From Pseudorhodobacter sp. MZDSW-24AT (lineage in GTDB: Bacteria > Pseudomonadota > Alphaproteobacteria > Rhodobacterales > Rhodobacteraceae), in NCBI RefSeq assembly GCF_002794355.1, contig NZ_PGOI01000012.1:173239-237238 (forward strand): a stretch of 64,000 nucleotides of DNA, read 5' to 3'. The notes under the pieces were generated by a model. The model was not told the DNA's origin. It searched no databases and saw nothing but the letters and a program-made list of their open reading frames with translations. The translations under genes and the position numbers were made by a program. The first letter of the stretch is position 1, and each line of letters opens with the position of its first letter. Shown one piece after another: positions 22,659 to 32,429 of the stretch.

Positions 22659-23318
22659 TCAGCGCAGCATCCGCGCGGCCAGCGCTGGCAGATCGTCGAA
22701 ATGGTCCAAAAGCGCCTCGGGCTGCAACCGTTCGACGCCGCGCCCCTCGGGGCCAAAGGTCACCAGCGCGACCGGAACGCCAGCGGCAAGCCCGGTCTTA
22801 CGGTCGGTCTCGGTATCGCCAATCAACATCGACCGCCGCGGATTGCCCCCCGCTTCCTGCACCGCCGCCAGATAGGGGGCCGCATCCGGTTTGCGCGTGG
22901 GCAAGGTATCCGCTCCGATCAACGCGCCGAACAGGCCCCGAATCCCCAGCCGCAGCGTCAGTTCTTCAGCAAGGCCTTCCGGTTTGTTGGTGCAGATCGC
23001 CACCGCAAACCCCTCGCGCCGCAGCGCCTCTACCGCGTCCACCACACCGGGATAAAGGGTGGTATGCACGGCAATATCGGCCGCATAGGCCTCCAACAGA
23101 ACCGGATACTGCGCATCGACCAAGGCCTCATCCGCGACGCCCAGCCGCGAGAAGCCCAAGCGCAGCATCGCGCGCCCCCCATGGAAGGCGGTCAGCGCAT
23201 CGGCCGGGCCCAGCAAATCGCCATGCCCCAGCCCGCGAAAGCAGGCGTTCGCCGCCGCCAACAGATCGGCGCTCGTGTCTGCCAAAGTGCCGTCCAGATC
23301 GAAAACCACGGTGCGCAT
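22659..23318 (-). CDS. gph: Phosphoglycolate phosphatase (HAD superfamily)
   Basis: A 219-residue HAD hydrolase. Motif I is VFDLDGTLADT with the nucleophile Asp 7 and acid Asp 9. Motif II is ICTNKPEG, motif III includes the Lys of TRKPDAAPY, and motif IV is IGDTETDRKT. Size, the KPxP-like segment and the cap domain after motif I fit Gph, which removes phosphoglycolate made by DNA repair or photorespiration. Other small phosphate esters cannot be excluded. It is divergent from glmU across 86 bases. Confidence 0.85.
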   Translation of the reverse strand: MRTVVFDLDGTLADTSADLLAAANACFRGLGHGDLLGPADALTAFHGGRAMLRLGFSRLGVADEALVDAQYPVLLEAYAADIAVHTTLYPGVVDAVEALRREGFAVAICTNKPEGLAEELTLRLGIRGLFGALIGADTLPTRKPDAAPYLAAVQEAGGNPRRSMLIGDTETDRKTGLAAGVPVALVTFGPEGRGVERLQPEALLDHFDDLPALAARMLR

Positions 23319-23404
23319 CTTCTGTAACCTTGCGTGAAGAACACGGCCCTTGCGGCCAAGTGGCCCATGGGTAAAACGGGGGCACCAATAAGGAAAGGGG
23401 CAGC

Positions 23405-24748
23405 ATGCCGGTATCTTTGGTCATTCTGGCAGCAGGTCAAGGCACGCGGATGAATTCCGACCTGCCCAAGGTGCTGCACCTGGTGGCAGGCAGCCCCCTC
23501 TTGCACCACGCCATGCAGGCCGGACGCAGCCTCGGGCCAGAGCGGGTGGTGGTTGTCACCGGCCACGGCGCCGATGCGGTGACCAAAGCCACCCTCGCCT
23601 TCGACGAAGATGCGCTGACGGTGGTGCAGTCCGAACAGAAGGGCACCGCCCATGCCGTCGCACAAGCCGCGCCCTTGCTGGCCGATGCTTCGGGCGATGT
23701 GATCGTGCTCTATGGCGACACGCCCTTGGTGCGCCCCGAAACGCTGGAAGCGATGCTCGCCGCCCGCGCCCAGCACGCGGTGGTGGTCTTGGGCTTTCAC
23801 GCCGCCGATCCGGGCCGCTATGGCCGGTTGGTGACCGAAGGCGACGCCTTGCAGAAAATCGTGGAATACAAGGACGCCTCGCCCGAAGAACGCGCCATCA
23901 CCTTGTGCAATTCCGGCGTGATCTGCGCCGATGCCAAGCTGATGTTCGCGCTGGTGGCCGAGGTGGGCAATGCCAATGCCTCGGGCGAATATTACCTGAC
24001 CGACCTGCCGGAACTGGCGCGCAAGCGCGGGCTGTCGGCGGGTGTGGTGATCTGCCCCGAGGATGAAACGCTGGGCGTCAACACCCGCGCCCAACTGGCC
24101 GAGGCCGAACGCGCCTTTCAAGCCCGCGCCCGCGCCGAGGCTCTGGAAAACGGCGTCACCCTGACCGCGCCGGACACCGTCTTCTTCGGACTGGACACTG
24201 TGGTGGGGCGCGATGCCATCATTGGCCCCAATGTGATCTTCGGCCCCGGCGTCACAATCGAATCCGGCGCCGAAATCAAGCCCTTCTGCCATCTCGAAGG
24301 CTGCCACATCAGCCGTGGCGCCACCATCGGCCCCTTCGCCCGCCTGCGCCCCGGCGCGGAACTGGCCGAAGATGTGCATATCGGCAACTTCGTCGAGATC
24401 AAGAACGCCATTTTGGACGAAGGCGTAAAGGTCGGCCATCTGACTTACATCGGCGATGCCGATGTGGGCGAATTCACCAACATCGGCGCGGGCACCGTGA
24501 CCTGCAATTATGATGGCGTGATGAAGCACCGCACCCGCATCGGCAAGAACGCCTTCATCGGCTCGGACACCATGCTGGTGGCCCCTGTCACGGTGGGCGA
24601 CAACGCCCTGACCGCTTCAGGCTCGGTCATCACCGAAGACGTCCCCGCCGAGGCGCTGGCGATCGGGCGGGCGCGGCAGGTCACCAAGCCCGGCCTCGCC
24701 ACCCGCCTGCGCGAACACCTGCAAAAGCTCAAAGCCAGCCGCAAGTGA
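23405..24748 (+). CDS. glmU: Bifunctional GlmU: N-acetylglucosamine-1-phosphate uridyltransferase / glucosamine-1-phosphate acetyltransferase
   Basis: Makes UDP-GlcNAc for peptidoglycan and lipopolysaccharide. The N-terminal pyrophosphorylase domain begins LAAGQGTRMNSDLPKVLH. The C-terminal half is a left-handed beta-helix of hexapeptide repeats with the acetyltransferase segment GAGTVTCNYDGV. Length is 447 residues, as expected. It is followed 86 bases later by glmS, the enzyme that makes its precursor, so the two form a pathway unit. Confidence 0.97.
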   Translation: MPVSLVILAAGQGTRMNSDLPKVLHLVAGSPLLHHAMQAGRSLGPERVVVVTGHGADAVTKATLAFDEDALTVVQSEQKGTAHAVAQAAPLLADASGDVIVLYGDTPLVRPETLEAMLAARAQHAVVVLGFHAADPGRYGRLVTEGDALQKIVEYKDASPEERAITLCNSGVICADAKLMFALVAEVGNANASGEYYLTDLPELARKRGLSAGVVICPEDETLGVNTRAQLAEAERAFQARARAEALENGVTLTAPDTVFFGLDTVVGRDAIIGPNVIFGPGVTIESGAEIKPFCHLEGCHISRGATIGPFARLRPGAELAEDVHIGNFVEIKNAILDEGVKVGHLTYIGDADVGEFTNIGAGTVTCNYDGVMKHRTRIGKNAFIGSDTMLVAPVTVGDNALTASGSVITEDVPAEALAIGRARQVTKPGLATRLREHLQKLKASRK

Positions 24749-24775
24749 CCCCGCGCATCTGTTCATAAATTTCCC

Positions 24776-24809
24776 GCGTAGATGCGGAGGCCCTCCTAAG
24801 CATCTATGC
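24776..24809 (+). repeat. Hairpin in the leader between glmU and glmS
   Basis: Near-perfect 10-base arms (24776-24785 with 24800-24809, one G-T pair) enclose a second five-base stem (786-790 with 792-796). It ends 25 bases before the glmS start, leaving the ribosome site free. No T-run follows, so it looks like an mRNA processing or regulatory hairpin. The core of the Gram-positive glmS ribozyme is not seen. Confidence 0.65.
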
Positions 24810-24834
24810 CCGCACCCTCAAGAGGACCGGTTCC

Positions 24835-26658
24835 ATGTGTGGCATTATTGGCGTTCTGGGCAATCACGAAGTGGCCCCTTTGCTGGTCGAAGCCCTGAAG
24901 CGGCTGGAATATCGCGGCTATGATTCCGCCGGGATCGCCACGGTGAATGGCGGGCGGCTGGATCGCCGCCGCGCGGTGGGCAAGCTGGTGAACCTGTCAG
25001 ATCTTCTGGTGCATGACCCACTGCCCGGCAAGGCGGGCATCGGCCACACCCGCTGGGCCACTCATGGCGCGGCGACGGTGGTAAACGCGCACCCGCATAA
25101 GGCAGGCCCGGTGGCGGTGGTCCACAATGGCATCATCGAGAACTTCCGCGAATTGCGCAGCGAGCTTGCCGCCGCAGGCTATGCGCAGGAAAGCCAGACC
25201 GACACCGAAACCGTGGCGATTCTCGTCCGGCAAGCGATGGAGGCGGGGGCGACGCCGATCGAAGCCGCGCGCCAAACGCTCAAACGCCTGCACGGCGCCT
25301 TCGCGCTCTGTTTCCTCTTTGATGGCGAGGCGGACCTGCTGATCGCCGCGCGCAAAGGCAGCCCGCTTGCCATCGGCCATGGCAGCGGTGAGATGTTCGT
25401 GGGATCGGATGCCATTGCCCTCGCGCCAATGACCGACCGCATCACCTATCTGGAAGAGGGCGACTGGGCGGTGATCACCCGCGCCGGCGCCGAGGTCTTC
25501 GATGCCCAAGACCGCCCGGCCCGCCGCGCCGAAACCCGCATCCAGATTGACGCCACCCGGATTGAAAAAGCGGGCTACAAGCACTTCATGGCCAAGGAAA
25601 TCGCCGAACAGCCGGTGGTGCTGGCCGATGGCCTGCGGCACTATTCCAAAGGGGGCGCCAACCCCGCCTTGAATCTGCCCGAAGGCGTCGATTTCACCGG
25701 GGTAGAGCGCATCGTTCTGGTCGCCTGCGGCACCGCGTCCTACGCCTGCCACGTGGCGAAGTATTGGTTTGAAACCGTCGCCGGCCTGCCCTGCGACATC
25801 GATATTGCGTCCGAATTCCGCTACCGTGAACCGCCTTTGTCGCCCAAACAATGGGCGATCTTCGTCAGCCAGTCGGGGGAAACCGCCGACACGCTCGCCG
25901 CCTTGCGCTACGCAAAGGACCGCGTGGCCAAAGTGGTGTCGGTCGTCAACGTCCCCACCTCTTCCATCGCGCGCGAATCCGATCTGACCTTGCCGATCAT
26001 GGCCGGGGTCGAGGTGGGTGTGGCCTCGACCAAGGCCTTCACGTCGCAGCTGATGGTGCTGGCGCTCTTGGCGCTCAAGGCCGGGGTAGACCGGGACCGG
26101 GTCGACAGCGCGGGCCTTGCGGCGCATCTCGCGGCCTTGCAGGCGCTGCCCGGCCTGATGAACCACGCGCTTGGCCTGTCGGGCGAGATCGCCAAACTCG
26201 CCGAAGAACTGGCGCGGGCACAGGACATTCTGTTCTTGGGCCGTGGCCCCATGTATCCGATGGCATTGGAAGGCGCGCTGAAACTCAAGGAAATCAGCTA
26301 TATCCACGCCGAAGGCTATGCATCGGGCGAGCTCAAGCACGGCCCCATCGCCCTGATCGACGCACAGGTGCCGGTGATCGTTCTGGCCCCGCGGGATGCG
26401 CTGTTCGACAAGACGGTGTCGAATATGCAAGAGGTGATGGCCCGCCATGGCAAGGTGCTGCTGATCTCGGATGCCGCAGGTCTGGCCGAGGCGGGCAACG
26501 GAGTCTGGGCCAGCCTTTCCATGCCCGCCGCCGACACGATCTTTGCGCCCATCCTTTACGCGGTTCCGGCGCAGCTTCTGGCCTATCACACCGCCATCGC
26601 CAAAGGCACCGATGTGGATCAGCCGCGCAATCTGGCGAAATCCGTGACTGTGGAGTGA
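24835..26658 (+). CDS. glmS: Glutamine--fructose-6-phosphate aminotransferase (isomerising)
   Basis: Makes glucosamine-6-phosphate from fructose-6-phosphate and glutamine, the entry step to amino-sugars. The N-terminal class II glutaminase begins MCGIIGVLG with catalytic Cys at position 2. HTRWATHG and HNGIIENF bind glutamine. The C-terminal half has two SIS domains with ACGTASYA and SQSGETADTLAAL. The protein ends KSVTVE, the usual C-terminal sugar-site tail. At 607 residues it is complete. Confidence 0.97.
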   Translation: MCGIIGVLGNHEVAPLLVEALKRLEYRGYDSAGIATVNGGRLDRRRAVGKLVNLSDLLVHDPLPGKAGIGHTRWATHGAATVVNAHPHKAGPVAVVHNGIIENFRELRSELAAAGYAQESQTDTETVAILVRQAMEAGATPIEAARQTLKRLHGAFALCFLFDGEADLLIAARKGSPLAIGHGSGEMFVGSDAIALAPMTDRITYLEEGDWAVITRAGAEVFDAQDRPARRAETRIQIDATRIEKAGYKHFMAKEIAEQPVVLADGLRHYSKGGANPALNLPEGVDFTGVERIVLVACGTASYACHVAKYWFETVAGLPCDIDIASEFRYREPPLSPKQWAIFVSQSGETADTLAALRYAKDRVAKVVSVVNVPTSSIARESDLTLPIMAGVEVGVASTKAFTSQLMVLALLALKAGVDRDRVDSAGLAAHLAALQALPGLMNHALGLSGEIAKLAEELARAQDILFLGRGPMYPMALEGALKLKEISYIHAEGYASGELKHGPIALIDAQVPVIVLAPRDALFDKTVSNMQEVMARHGKVLLISDAAGLAEAGNGVWASLSMPAADTIFAPILYAVPAQLLAYHTAIAKGTDVDQPRNLAKSVTVE

Positions 26659-26704
26659 CGCGTCCTATCTGACGGAGACGATCACATCCGTCACGGAGAG
26701 CCCG

Positions 26705-27226
26705 ATGCACCGCCGCTTCTTTTTGATTGGCGCCGCCGCCCTTGGCGGTTGCGCCTCTGTCCCCGCCTCTCCCACGGTTGCCACCCGGCCCGTCACCCTC
26801 GACGCGGCCTTCGTGGGCCAAAAGCGTGGCCAAGGGGTGTTCCGGGTCTGGCTGACCGGGGATGAACGCCGCTTTGACGCGCGGCTCGACGGGCGGCTCT
26901 CGCGCGGCGGTCAGCGGCTGACGGTGGTCGAGGATTTCGTCTATGACGATGGCCAGACCGACCGGCTCACTTGGGTGTTCGACCGCAGCGGCCCCGGGCT
27001 CTGGACCGGGCGGCGCGAAGATACGGTGGGCGCGGCGCAGGTGGTCGAGCAGGACGGCGAAGTGCGTCTCACCTATACCGCCGATTTCAGATCACCCTCG
27101 GGCGTCACCCGGCTTGGCTTTGCCGATGTGATCTATCTGCGCGACGACGGGGTGATCGTGAATGATGCGGTTGTCTCTCGGGCCGGTTTTCCGATAGGGT
27201 CGGTGCGGTTCGAAATACGCGGATAA
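26705..27226 (+). CDS. DUF3833-like lipoprotein
   Basis: A 173-residue protein whose N-terminus is a lipoprotein signal ending LGGC, so Cys 16 should be lipidated. The rest is beta-rich and has the pattern I associate with DUF3833: a G-x-G start, ERRFDARLDG, VEDFVYDDGQTDRLTWVF, then a gly-arg motif (WTGRRED) and a C-terminal FPIGSVRF. The role is unknown; relatives may be involved in the cell envelope. It follows glmS by 46 bases and could be on the same transcript. Confidence 0.72.
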   Translation: MHRRFFLIGAAALGGCASVPASPTVATRPVTLDAAFVGQKRGQGVFRVWLTGDERRFDARLDGRLSRGGQRLTVVEDFVYDDGQTDRLTWVFDRSGPGLWTGRREDTVGAAQVVEQDGEVRLTYTADFRSPSGVTRLGFADVIYLRDDGVIVNDAVVSRAGFPIGSVRFEIRG

Positions 27227-27276
27227 CGCGGACAAAAGGGGTTGACGGTGACAGACGAAACTTTGGGTGCGCAGCG

Positions 27277-27987
27277 ATGACACCCTATCAAGCCCTTGAA
27301 ATCCTTGAATCCATGGCCGATCCTGCCCGCGCGGCAGAGGCCGAGGCCTATCACAAGGCGCCCGAAGGTGCAGCCCGCCGCTATCTGGGCCTCACGCCGG
27401 CACAGATCGACGAACAGGCCGCCGACTGGCGCAGCGCCCTCTCGGTCGAAGGCCGGGTGTCACTGGCCGAAGGCCTGTGGAACACCAATGTGCATGACGC
27501 CCGCGTCGCCGCCGCCAAGCTCTTGACGCAGGCCCGCATCCGCCCCGACAGCCGGGCCTGGACGGTGATCTGCATGTGGGTCGAGGAATTGGATGTCTGG
27601 GCCTTGGCCGATCTGGTGACCACCGCCGGACAAAAGCGCGTGGTGGCCGATCTGGACCGTATCGCCGATCTGGAACCTTGGGTGGAAAGCGAAAACCACT
27701 GGGCCCGCCGCGCCGCGCTGCAAATGCTTTTGCCCTTCGCCAAGCTGAACAACCTGAAAGACCCCGAATATGACGCCCGCGAAACCGGGCTGATCTGGGC
27801 CGAGCATCTGGTGACCGATCGCAACTGGTTCATCCAGAAGGCCATCGCCGACTGGATCGACACACTGGCCAAGCACGACCCCGCCCGCGCCGCCGAGTTC
27901 ATGGATGGCCCCGGTCTGGGCCTGAAAACCTTTGCCCGCAAAGAGGCCGCCCGCCGCCTGCCCGATCTGCCGATGACGGACGACTGA
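27277..27987 (+). CDS. AlkD-like DNA alkylation repair / HEAT-repeat protein
   Basis: A 236-residue, all-helical protein that fits the DNA alkylation repair family (AlkC/AlkD): tandem HEAT-like helices such as NVHDARVAAAKLLTQ, ENHWARRAALQMLLPF and RNWFIQKAIADWID. AlkD enzymes are glycosylases that remove 3-methyladenine or 7-methylguanine using an Asp and aromatic residues in the concave face. Which residues serve here cannot be fixed by eye. It converges with anmK, the stops being six bases apart. Confidence 0.75.
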   Translation: MTPYQALEILESMADPARAAEAEAYHKAPEGAARRYLGLTPAQIDEQAADWRSALSVEGRVSLAEGLWNTNVHDARVAAAKLLTQARIRPDSRAWTVICMWVEELDVWALADLVTTAGQKRVVADLDRIADLEPWVESENHWARRAALQMLLPFAKLNNLKDPEYDARETGLIWAEHLVTDRNWFIQKAIADWIDTLAKHDPARAAEFMDGPGLGLKTFARKEAARRLPDLPMTDD

Positions 27988-27993
27988 CAGGGC

Positions 27994-29088
27994 CTAGGGG
28001 CGGCTGATCTGGCCGCCCCCCACCGCTGCCGGAACGCCCGTCGTCAGCGGCGCGCTGGTGGGCAGACCGCGCATCACCCGCACCGCAAGATAGGCAAAGG
28101 CCTGCGCCTCCAGCATATCGCCGTTCAGCCCGATCTGCTCGACCGGGCCCACCGCGCAAGCAAGCCGCGCCGACAGCGCCGCCATCATCGCCGCATTGTG
28201 CCGCCCGCCGCCACAGACGAACACGCGGTCCACCTTTTGCGGAAAATGCTCGGCCCCGCGCGCCACCGCCGCCGCCGCACAGGCAACCAAGGTGGCCGCC
28301 GCATCGGCATCGCCCAGATGCGCAACCGCAGGCAGCAAGGCGGGAAAATCATTCCGGTCCAGTGACTTTGGCGGCATCTTGAAGAAATAGGGATGCGCCA
28401 GAAAGGCCGTGACCACCGCCTCATCAGCCTGCCCCGCCGCCGCCAACACCCCGCCCGCATCCTGCGCAAGACCGGTCCGCGCCAACATCAGATCATTCAC
28501 CGGAGCATTGGCAGGCCCGGTGTCAAACGCGAGCAACGCCCCCGGCGCCTCGGGCTGCGCGACGCGCGGGTCCACCCAGGTCAGGTTCCCCACCCCGCCC
28601 AGATTGAGAAAGGCCACCGGAGCCTCCAGCCCCACATGGCGCGCGCAAGCGTGGTGAAAGAACGGCGCCAGCGGCGCGCCCTGACCGCCCATCTGCACAT
28701 CCGTGCTGCGGAAATCCCAGACCACGGGCAGGCCCAGAACCTGCGCCAGCAGCTCGCCATTGCCCGCCTGATGCGTGCCCTGCCCACGCGGATCATGCGC
28801 CAAGGTCTGGCCGTGGAACCCCACCACATCCACCCCGGAAAACCGCGCCAGCACCTCGGCGTGGGCGGCCTCCACCACCTCGGCCGCCGCCGCCACCGCC
28901 GCCTCCCCCGGCCACAACCCAAAGCCCGCGCGGATCACGTCACGCTCGGCTTGGCTATAGGCGCGATAGGCGTCGGGCCCAAAGGCCTCGATGCTGTGAC
29001 CATCGGTCAGCACCATCGCGGCATCCACCCCGTCCAAGGATGTGCCCGACATCGCCCCCAACGCCCAGATCGCCCCCGAACCTCGCAT
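27994..29088 (-). CDS. anmK: Anhydro-N-acetylmuramic acid kinase
   Basis: Phosphorylates and opens anhydro-MurNAc released from the cell wall, giving MurNAc-6-phosphate for recycling. The ATP-site motif [15 protein letters not shown] starts at about residue 12, and the second phosphate motif VCGGGRHN is near the C-terminus. The ATG at 29088, with AAGGGAAG before it, gives 364 residues and the usual short N-terminus. It is divergent from tyrS across 56 bases. The downstream recycling enzyme MurQ is not in the window. Confidence 0.95.
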   Translation of the reverse strand: MRGSGAIWALGAMSGTSLDGVDAAMVLTDGHSIEAFGPDAYRAYSQAERDVIRAGFGLWPGEAAVAAAAEVVEAAHAEVLARFSGVDVVGFHGQTLAHDPRGQGTHQAGNGELLAQVLGLPVVWDFRSTDVQMGGQGAPLAPFFHHACARHVGLEAPVAFLNLGGVGNLTWVDPRVAQPEAPGALLAFDTGPANAPVNDLMLARTGLAQDAGGVLAAAGQADEAVVTAFLAHPYFFKMPPKSLDRNDFPALLPAVAHLGDADAAATLVACAAAAVARGAEHFPQKVDRVFVCGGGRHNAAMMAALSARLACAVGPVEQIGLNGDMLEAQAFAYLAVRVMRGLPTSAPLTTGVPAAVGGGQISRP

Positions 29089-29144
29089 CTTCCCTTGCGC
29101 CCCCCAGACCGCTATACCGCCCGCAAGTATGACACGAGGACGCA

Positions 29145-30395
29145 ATGACCTACCATCCGAAATCAGACTTCATGCGCGTGATGATGACCCGTGGCTTTCT
29201 GGCCGATTGCACGGATTATCAGGCGCTGGACGAGGCGTTTCTGAAGGGGGTCGTGCCTGCCTATATCGGTTATGATGCCACGGCGGCTTCGCTGCATGTG
29301 GGCCATTTGCTCAACATCATGGTGCTGCGCTGGTTGCAGAAATGCGGCCACAAGCCGATCACTCTCATGGGGGGCGGCACCACAAAGGTGGGCGATCCTT
29401 CCTTCCGCGCCGAAGAGCGCCCGCTGCTGACGCCGGAAAAGATCGATGAAAACATCGCCGGAATGCAGCAGGTCTTTGCCCGTTACCTCTCCTATGGCGA
29501 TGGCGCCACCGATGCCATCATGCTCAACAATGCCGAATGGCTCGATCATCTGAACTACCTGGAATTCCTGCGCGACATCGGGCGGCATTTCAGCGTGAAC
29601 CGGATGCTGTCCTTTGACTCCGTGAAATCCCGGCTGGACCGCGAACAATCGCTGTCCTTCCTCGAATTCAATTACATGATCCTCCAAGCCTATGATTTCC
29701 TTGAGATCAACCGCCGCTATGGCTGCCTGTTGCAGATGGGCGGGTCGGATCAATGGGGCAATATCGTCAACGGCGTGGATCTGACGCGCCGGGTGGTGGA
29801 CCATGAGGTCTACGGCCTGACCACGCCGCTGCTGACCACCTCCGACGGGCGCAAGATGGGCAAATCCGCCAATGGCGCGGTCTGGCTCAATGGTGCGATG
29901 CTGTCACCTTACGAGTTCTGGCAGTTCTGGCGCAACTCCACCGATGCCGATGTCGGCCGCTTCCTCAAGCTCTTCACCGAACTGCCGCTCGAGGAATGTG
30001 ACCGTCTCGGCGCGCTGCAAGGATCCGAGATCAACGCGGCCAAGATCATCCTCGCCAATGAGGTGACCACGCTGCTGCACGGGGCCGAGGCCGCGCAGGC
30101 CGCCGAGGCCACCGCGCGCGAGGTCTTTGAAAAGGGCGGCATCGGCGAGGATCTGCCCACCGTCACCCTTGCGCCCGCAGAAGTCGCGGAGGGGATCGGC
30201 ATCGTACAACTCTTTGTCCGTGCGGGACTTTCCGCAAGCGGCAAGGATGCCAAACGCCTGATCTCCGAAGGCGGCGCCAAGGTGAATGACGAAACCGTCA
30301 CCGACAGTGGCCTGCGCTATGGCGCGGGCGATCTGGCCCAGCCCCTGAAACTGACCGCGGGCAAGAAGCGCCACGCATTGGTCACGCTGGGCTAA
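29145..30395 (+). CDS. tyrS: Tyrosyl-tRNA synthetase
   Basis: Class I aminoacyl-tRNA synthetase that charges tRNA-Tyr; 416 residues. The HIGH-type motif is HVGHLL and the KMSKS-type loop is [10 protein letters not shown]. Tyrosine-binding residues lie in the [19 protein letters not shown] region. A C-terminal S4 RNA-binding domain begins about [17 protein letters not shown]. It is complete and followed by a 15-bp hairpin. Confidence 0.97.
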   Translation: MTYHPKSDFMRVMMTRGFLADCTDYQALDEAFLKGVVPAYIGYDATAASLHVGHLLNIMVLRWLQKCGHKPITLMGGGTTKVGDPSFRAEERPLLTPEKIDENIAGMQQVFARYLSYGDGATDAIMLNNAEWLDHLNYLEFLRDIGRHFSVNRMLSFDSVKSRLDREQSLSFLEFNYMILQAYDFLEINRRYGCLLQMGGSDQWGNIVNGVDLTRRVVDHEVYGLTTPLLTTSDGRKMGKSANGAVWLNGAMLSPYEFWQFWRNSTDADVGRFLKLFTELPLEECDRLGALQGSEINAAKIILANEVTTLLHGAEAAQAAEATAREVFEKGGIGEDLPTVTLAPAEVAEGIGIVQLFVRAGLSASGKDAKRLISEGGAKVNDETVTDSGLRYGAGDLAQPLKLTAGKKRHALVTLG

Positions 30396-30411
30396 GCGCC
30401 GGCTTGTCAGC

Positions 30412-30447
30412 GTCAAAGGCCCCGGCTAGCCTGCCGGGGCCTTTGAC
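30412..30447 (+). terminator. Strong hairpin after tyrS
   Basis: A perfect 15-bp inverted repeat (30412-30426 with 30433-30447) and a six-base loop, 17 bases past the tyrS stop. The T-tract is short and inside the stem, so termination may be partial. Some transcription may continue into the PHP gene 15 bases further on. Confidence 0.7.
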
Positions 30448-30462
30448 CTGTCAGGACATGCC

Positions 30463-31386
30463 ATGCACCGCCCTTCCGCCTTCACCGCCCCCGGCCGCTT
30501 CTGGCGCGGAAATCTGCACACCCACTCCACCCGGTCGGATGGCGTGCTCTCGCCCGAAGAGGTCTGCCGCCGCTACCGGGCCGAAGGCTATGATTTTCTG
30601 GCGCTGACCGATCACTTCGTCGGCGCCTATGACTATCCCATCGTCGACACCACAGCCTTTCGCGGCGAAGGCTTCACCACGATCCTCGGCGCCGAACTGC
30701 ACTCGGGCGCCATGGCCAATGGCGAGCTGTGGCATATCCTCGCCGTCGGCCTGCCGCCCGATTTCGCCCCCTCGGACAGCCCGGATTTCCACCCCAAGCC
30801 AGGTCAGGAAACCGCAGCCGACCTCGCCGCCCGCGCCGTCGCCGCAGGCGCCTTCGTGGCGATCGCACATCCGCAATGGTCCGGCCTCACCCTCGCCGAC
30901 GCGCGAGCGGTGACTGCGGCCCATGCGGTAGAGGTCTACAACCACGGCTGCGCCAATGGCTGCGACCGCCCCGACGGCTTCGCCATCGCCGATCTGCTGC
31001 TCAGCGAAGGCCGCCGCTTAACGATGATCGCCACCGATGACGCGCATTTCTACGAACCCGACCATTTTGGCGGCTGGGTCATGGTCAAGGCCGCCGAGAA
31101 TACGCCCGAAGCCTTGCTCGCCGCGCTCAAATCCGGAGATTTCTACGCCAGCCAAGGCCCCGAGCTGCGCGACATCCGCCTGCATGACACCCGCATCGAG
31201 GTGGACCATTCCGCCGTCTCCGCCATGATCGTCCAAGGCCAAGGCACCGCCGCCCGCGCCGTGCATGGACATTCGATGACCACCTCGGCGCTCGATCTCA
31301 GCCGCTTTGGCAACAGCCCTTGGCTGCGCGTCACCTTGATGGACGCAGCCGGAAAACGGGCATGGTCAAACCCCATCTGGCGGTAA
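30463..31386 (+). CDS. PHP-domain phosphoesterase
   Basis: A 307-residue protein with the metal-binding motifs of the PHP superfamily: LHTHSTRSDG near the N-terminus, LALTDHF, AHPQW in the middle and ATDDAHFY near residue 190. PHP enzymes hydrolyse phosphate esters or cleave nucleic acids using a trinuclear metal site. The C-terminal quarter is beta-rich and ends with MDAAGKRAWSNPIWR, a layout seen in stand-alone PHP proteins of unknown substrate. It follows tyrS and is the last plus-strand gene before the catabolic cluster. Confidence 0.82.
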   Translation: MHRPSAFTAPGRFWRGNLHTHSTRSDGVLSPEEVCRRYRAEGYDFLALTDHFVGAYDYPIVDTTAFRGEGFTTILGAELHSGAMANGELWHILAVGLPPDFAPSDSPDFHPKPGQETAADLAARAVAAGAFVAIAHPQWSGLTLADARAVTAAHAVEVYNHGCANGCDRPDGFAIADLLLSEGRRLTMIATDDAHFYEPDHFGGWVMVKAAENTPEALLAALKSGDFYASQGPELRDIRLHDTRIEVDHSAVSAMIVQGQGTAARAVHGHSMTTSALDLSRFGNSPWLRVTLMDAAGKRAWSNPIWR

Positions 31387-31401
31387 GGCGGCACCGGCGG
31401 A

Positions 31402-31513
31402 CGCCTCCGGCGGGAGTATTTCAGAAAGGTGCAAATCCTTGCAGCCTGTCCGGTTATGACTTGCAGCTTTTGAAAATACTCCGGGGGGCGCGCAGCGGGG
31501 GGCAGCGCCCCCC
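31402..31513. repeat. Inverted-repeat element in the convergent gap before the dehydrogenase gene
   Basis: The gap holds CGCCTCCGGCGGGAGTATTT (31402-31421), which I recognise as a common intergenic motif of Rhodobacteraceae. Its partial inverse, AAATACTCC, is at 31474-31482. A GC hairpin follows (31497-31503 with 31507-31513), next to the stop of the minus-strand gene. Together they probably terminate both converging genes. Confidence 0.65.
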
Positions 31514-31515
31514 CC

Positions 31516-32415
31516 TTACGCCAACCGCGCCGGAAAGCCGTCCGCCCGCAGATCGGTGCCCAGCGCGTCTTCCAGCAGCTTCACGATCTGTGTCGATTGC
31601 GCCCCCCCGCCATAGGCCGCACGCCCCCTGACAAAGGTCTGCAGGGTCTGCCCCGCCAGATCCAGCGGCACGCCGAATTCACGGCCAAAACCCATGGCAA
31701 AGCCCAGATCCTTCAGCGCCAGATCCATCGTGAAGGCAATGTCATAGCTGCCGTTCAGGATCAGCTGGCCTTCGGTCTCATGCACGAAACTGCTGCCCGA
31801 TGACGCCGCAATCGCCTCCCAGGCGGTCTTCAGATCCAGCCCCCCGCGCTTGGCAAGCATCAGCGCCTCGCCGTCGGCGACCAGATGGATGAAGGCGAGC
31901 ATATTGGTGATCACCTTGATCACCGCCGCCGACCCCAAAGGCCCCATATGGAACAGCCGGTTGCCGATTGCCTCAAGCGCGGCGCGGTGCAGATCCAGCA
32001 GGTCCGCATCGCCCCCCGCCAGCACCGTGATCTCGCCTCGCGCGGCCAGATGCACGCCCCCCGTCACCGGCGCCTCCAGCATCCGCAGCCCGGCGCCTTG
32101 CGCGATTCCCGCCAATTGCAGCACATCCTCACGTCCCAGCGTGGAGTTTTCCACCCAGGTCATCCCGGGCCGCGCCGCCGTCAGCACTTGCGCCAGCACC
32201 GCGGCCGACACCGCGGGCGAGGGCAGGCAGGTGAACACATGCTCCACCCGCCCCGCAAGATCCGCCGGGCTCTCGGCCACCTCGGCCCCCATCGCCCGGT
32301 GCCGCGCGGCCAGCCCCGGATCGCGGTCGTGGACCACCACCGAAAACCCCGCCCGGATCAGACTGGCCGCCAGATGCCCGCCCAGATTGCCAAGCCCGAT
32401 ATAGCCAATCTTCAT
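31516..32415 (-). CDS. 3-hydroxyisobutyrate dehydrogenase-like NAD(P)-dependent oxidoreductase
   Basis: A 299-residue beta-hydroxyacid dehydrogenase. The dinucleotide-binding GYIGLGNLGGHLA is at the N-terminus, the substrate-binding APVTGGVHLAARG in the middle, and the catalytic Lys in VIKVITNML (K-x-x-x-N). The ATG at 32415 gives this standard start; the open frame further upstream overlaps the next gene. The family includes 3-hydroxyisobutyrate, tartronate semialdehyde and 6-phosphogluconate-like enzymes, so the substrate is open. It is the last gene of the methyl-group cluster and would fit a small hydroxyacid or aldehyde product of that pathway. Confidence 0.85.
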   Translation of the reverse strand: MKIGYIGLGNLGGHLAASLIRAGFSVVVHDRDPGLAARHRAMGAEVAESPADLAGRVEHVFTCLPSPAVSAAVLAQVLTAARPGMTWVENSTLGREDVLQLAGIAQGAGLRMLEAPVTGGVHLAARGEITVLAGGDADLLDLHRAALEAIGNRLFHMGPLGSAAVIKVITNMLAFIHLVADGEALMLAKRGGLDLKTAWEAIAASSGSSFVHETEGQLILNGSYDIAFTMDLALKDLGFAMGFGREFGVPLDLAGQTLQTFVRGRAAYGGGAQSTQIVKLLEDALGTDLRADGFPARLA

Positions 32416-32429
32416 GCCCCGCCCTGCCT

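Noticed and set aside
24749..24834. glmS ribozyme in the leader of glmS
   Set aside because: Only a simple nested hairpin is present. The gap is too short for the ribozyme's conserved core and pseudoknots.
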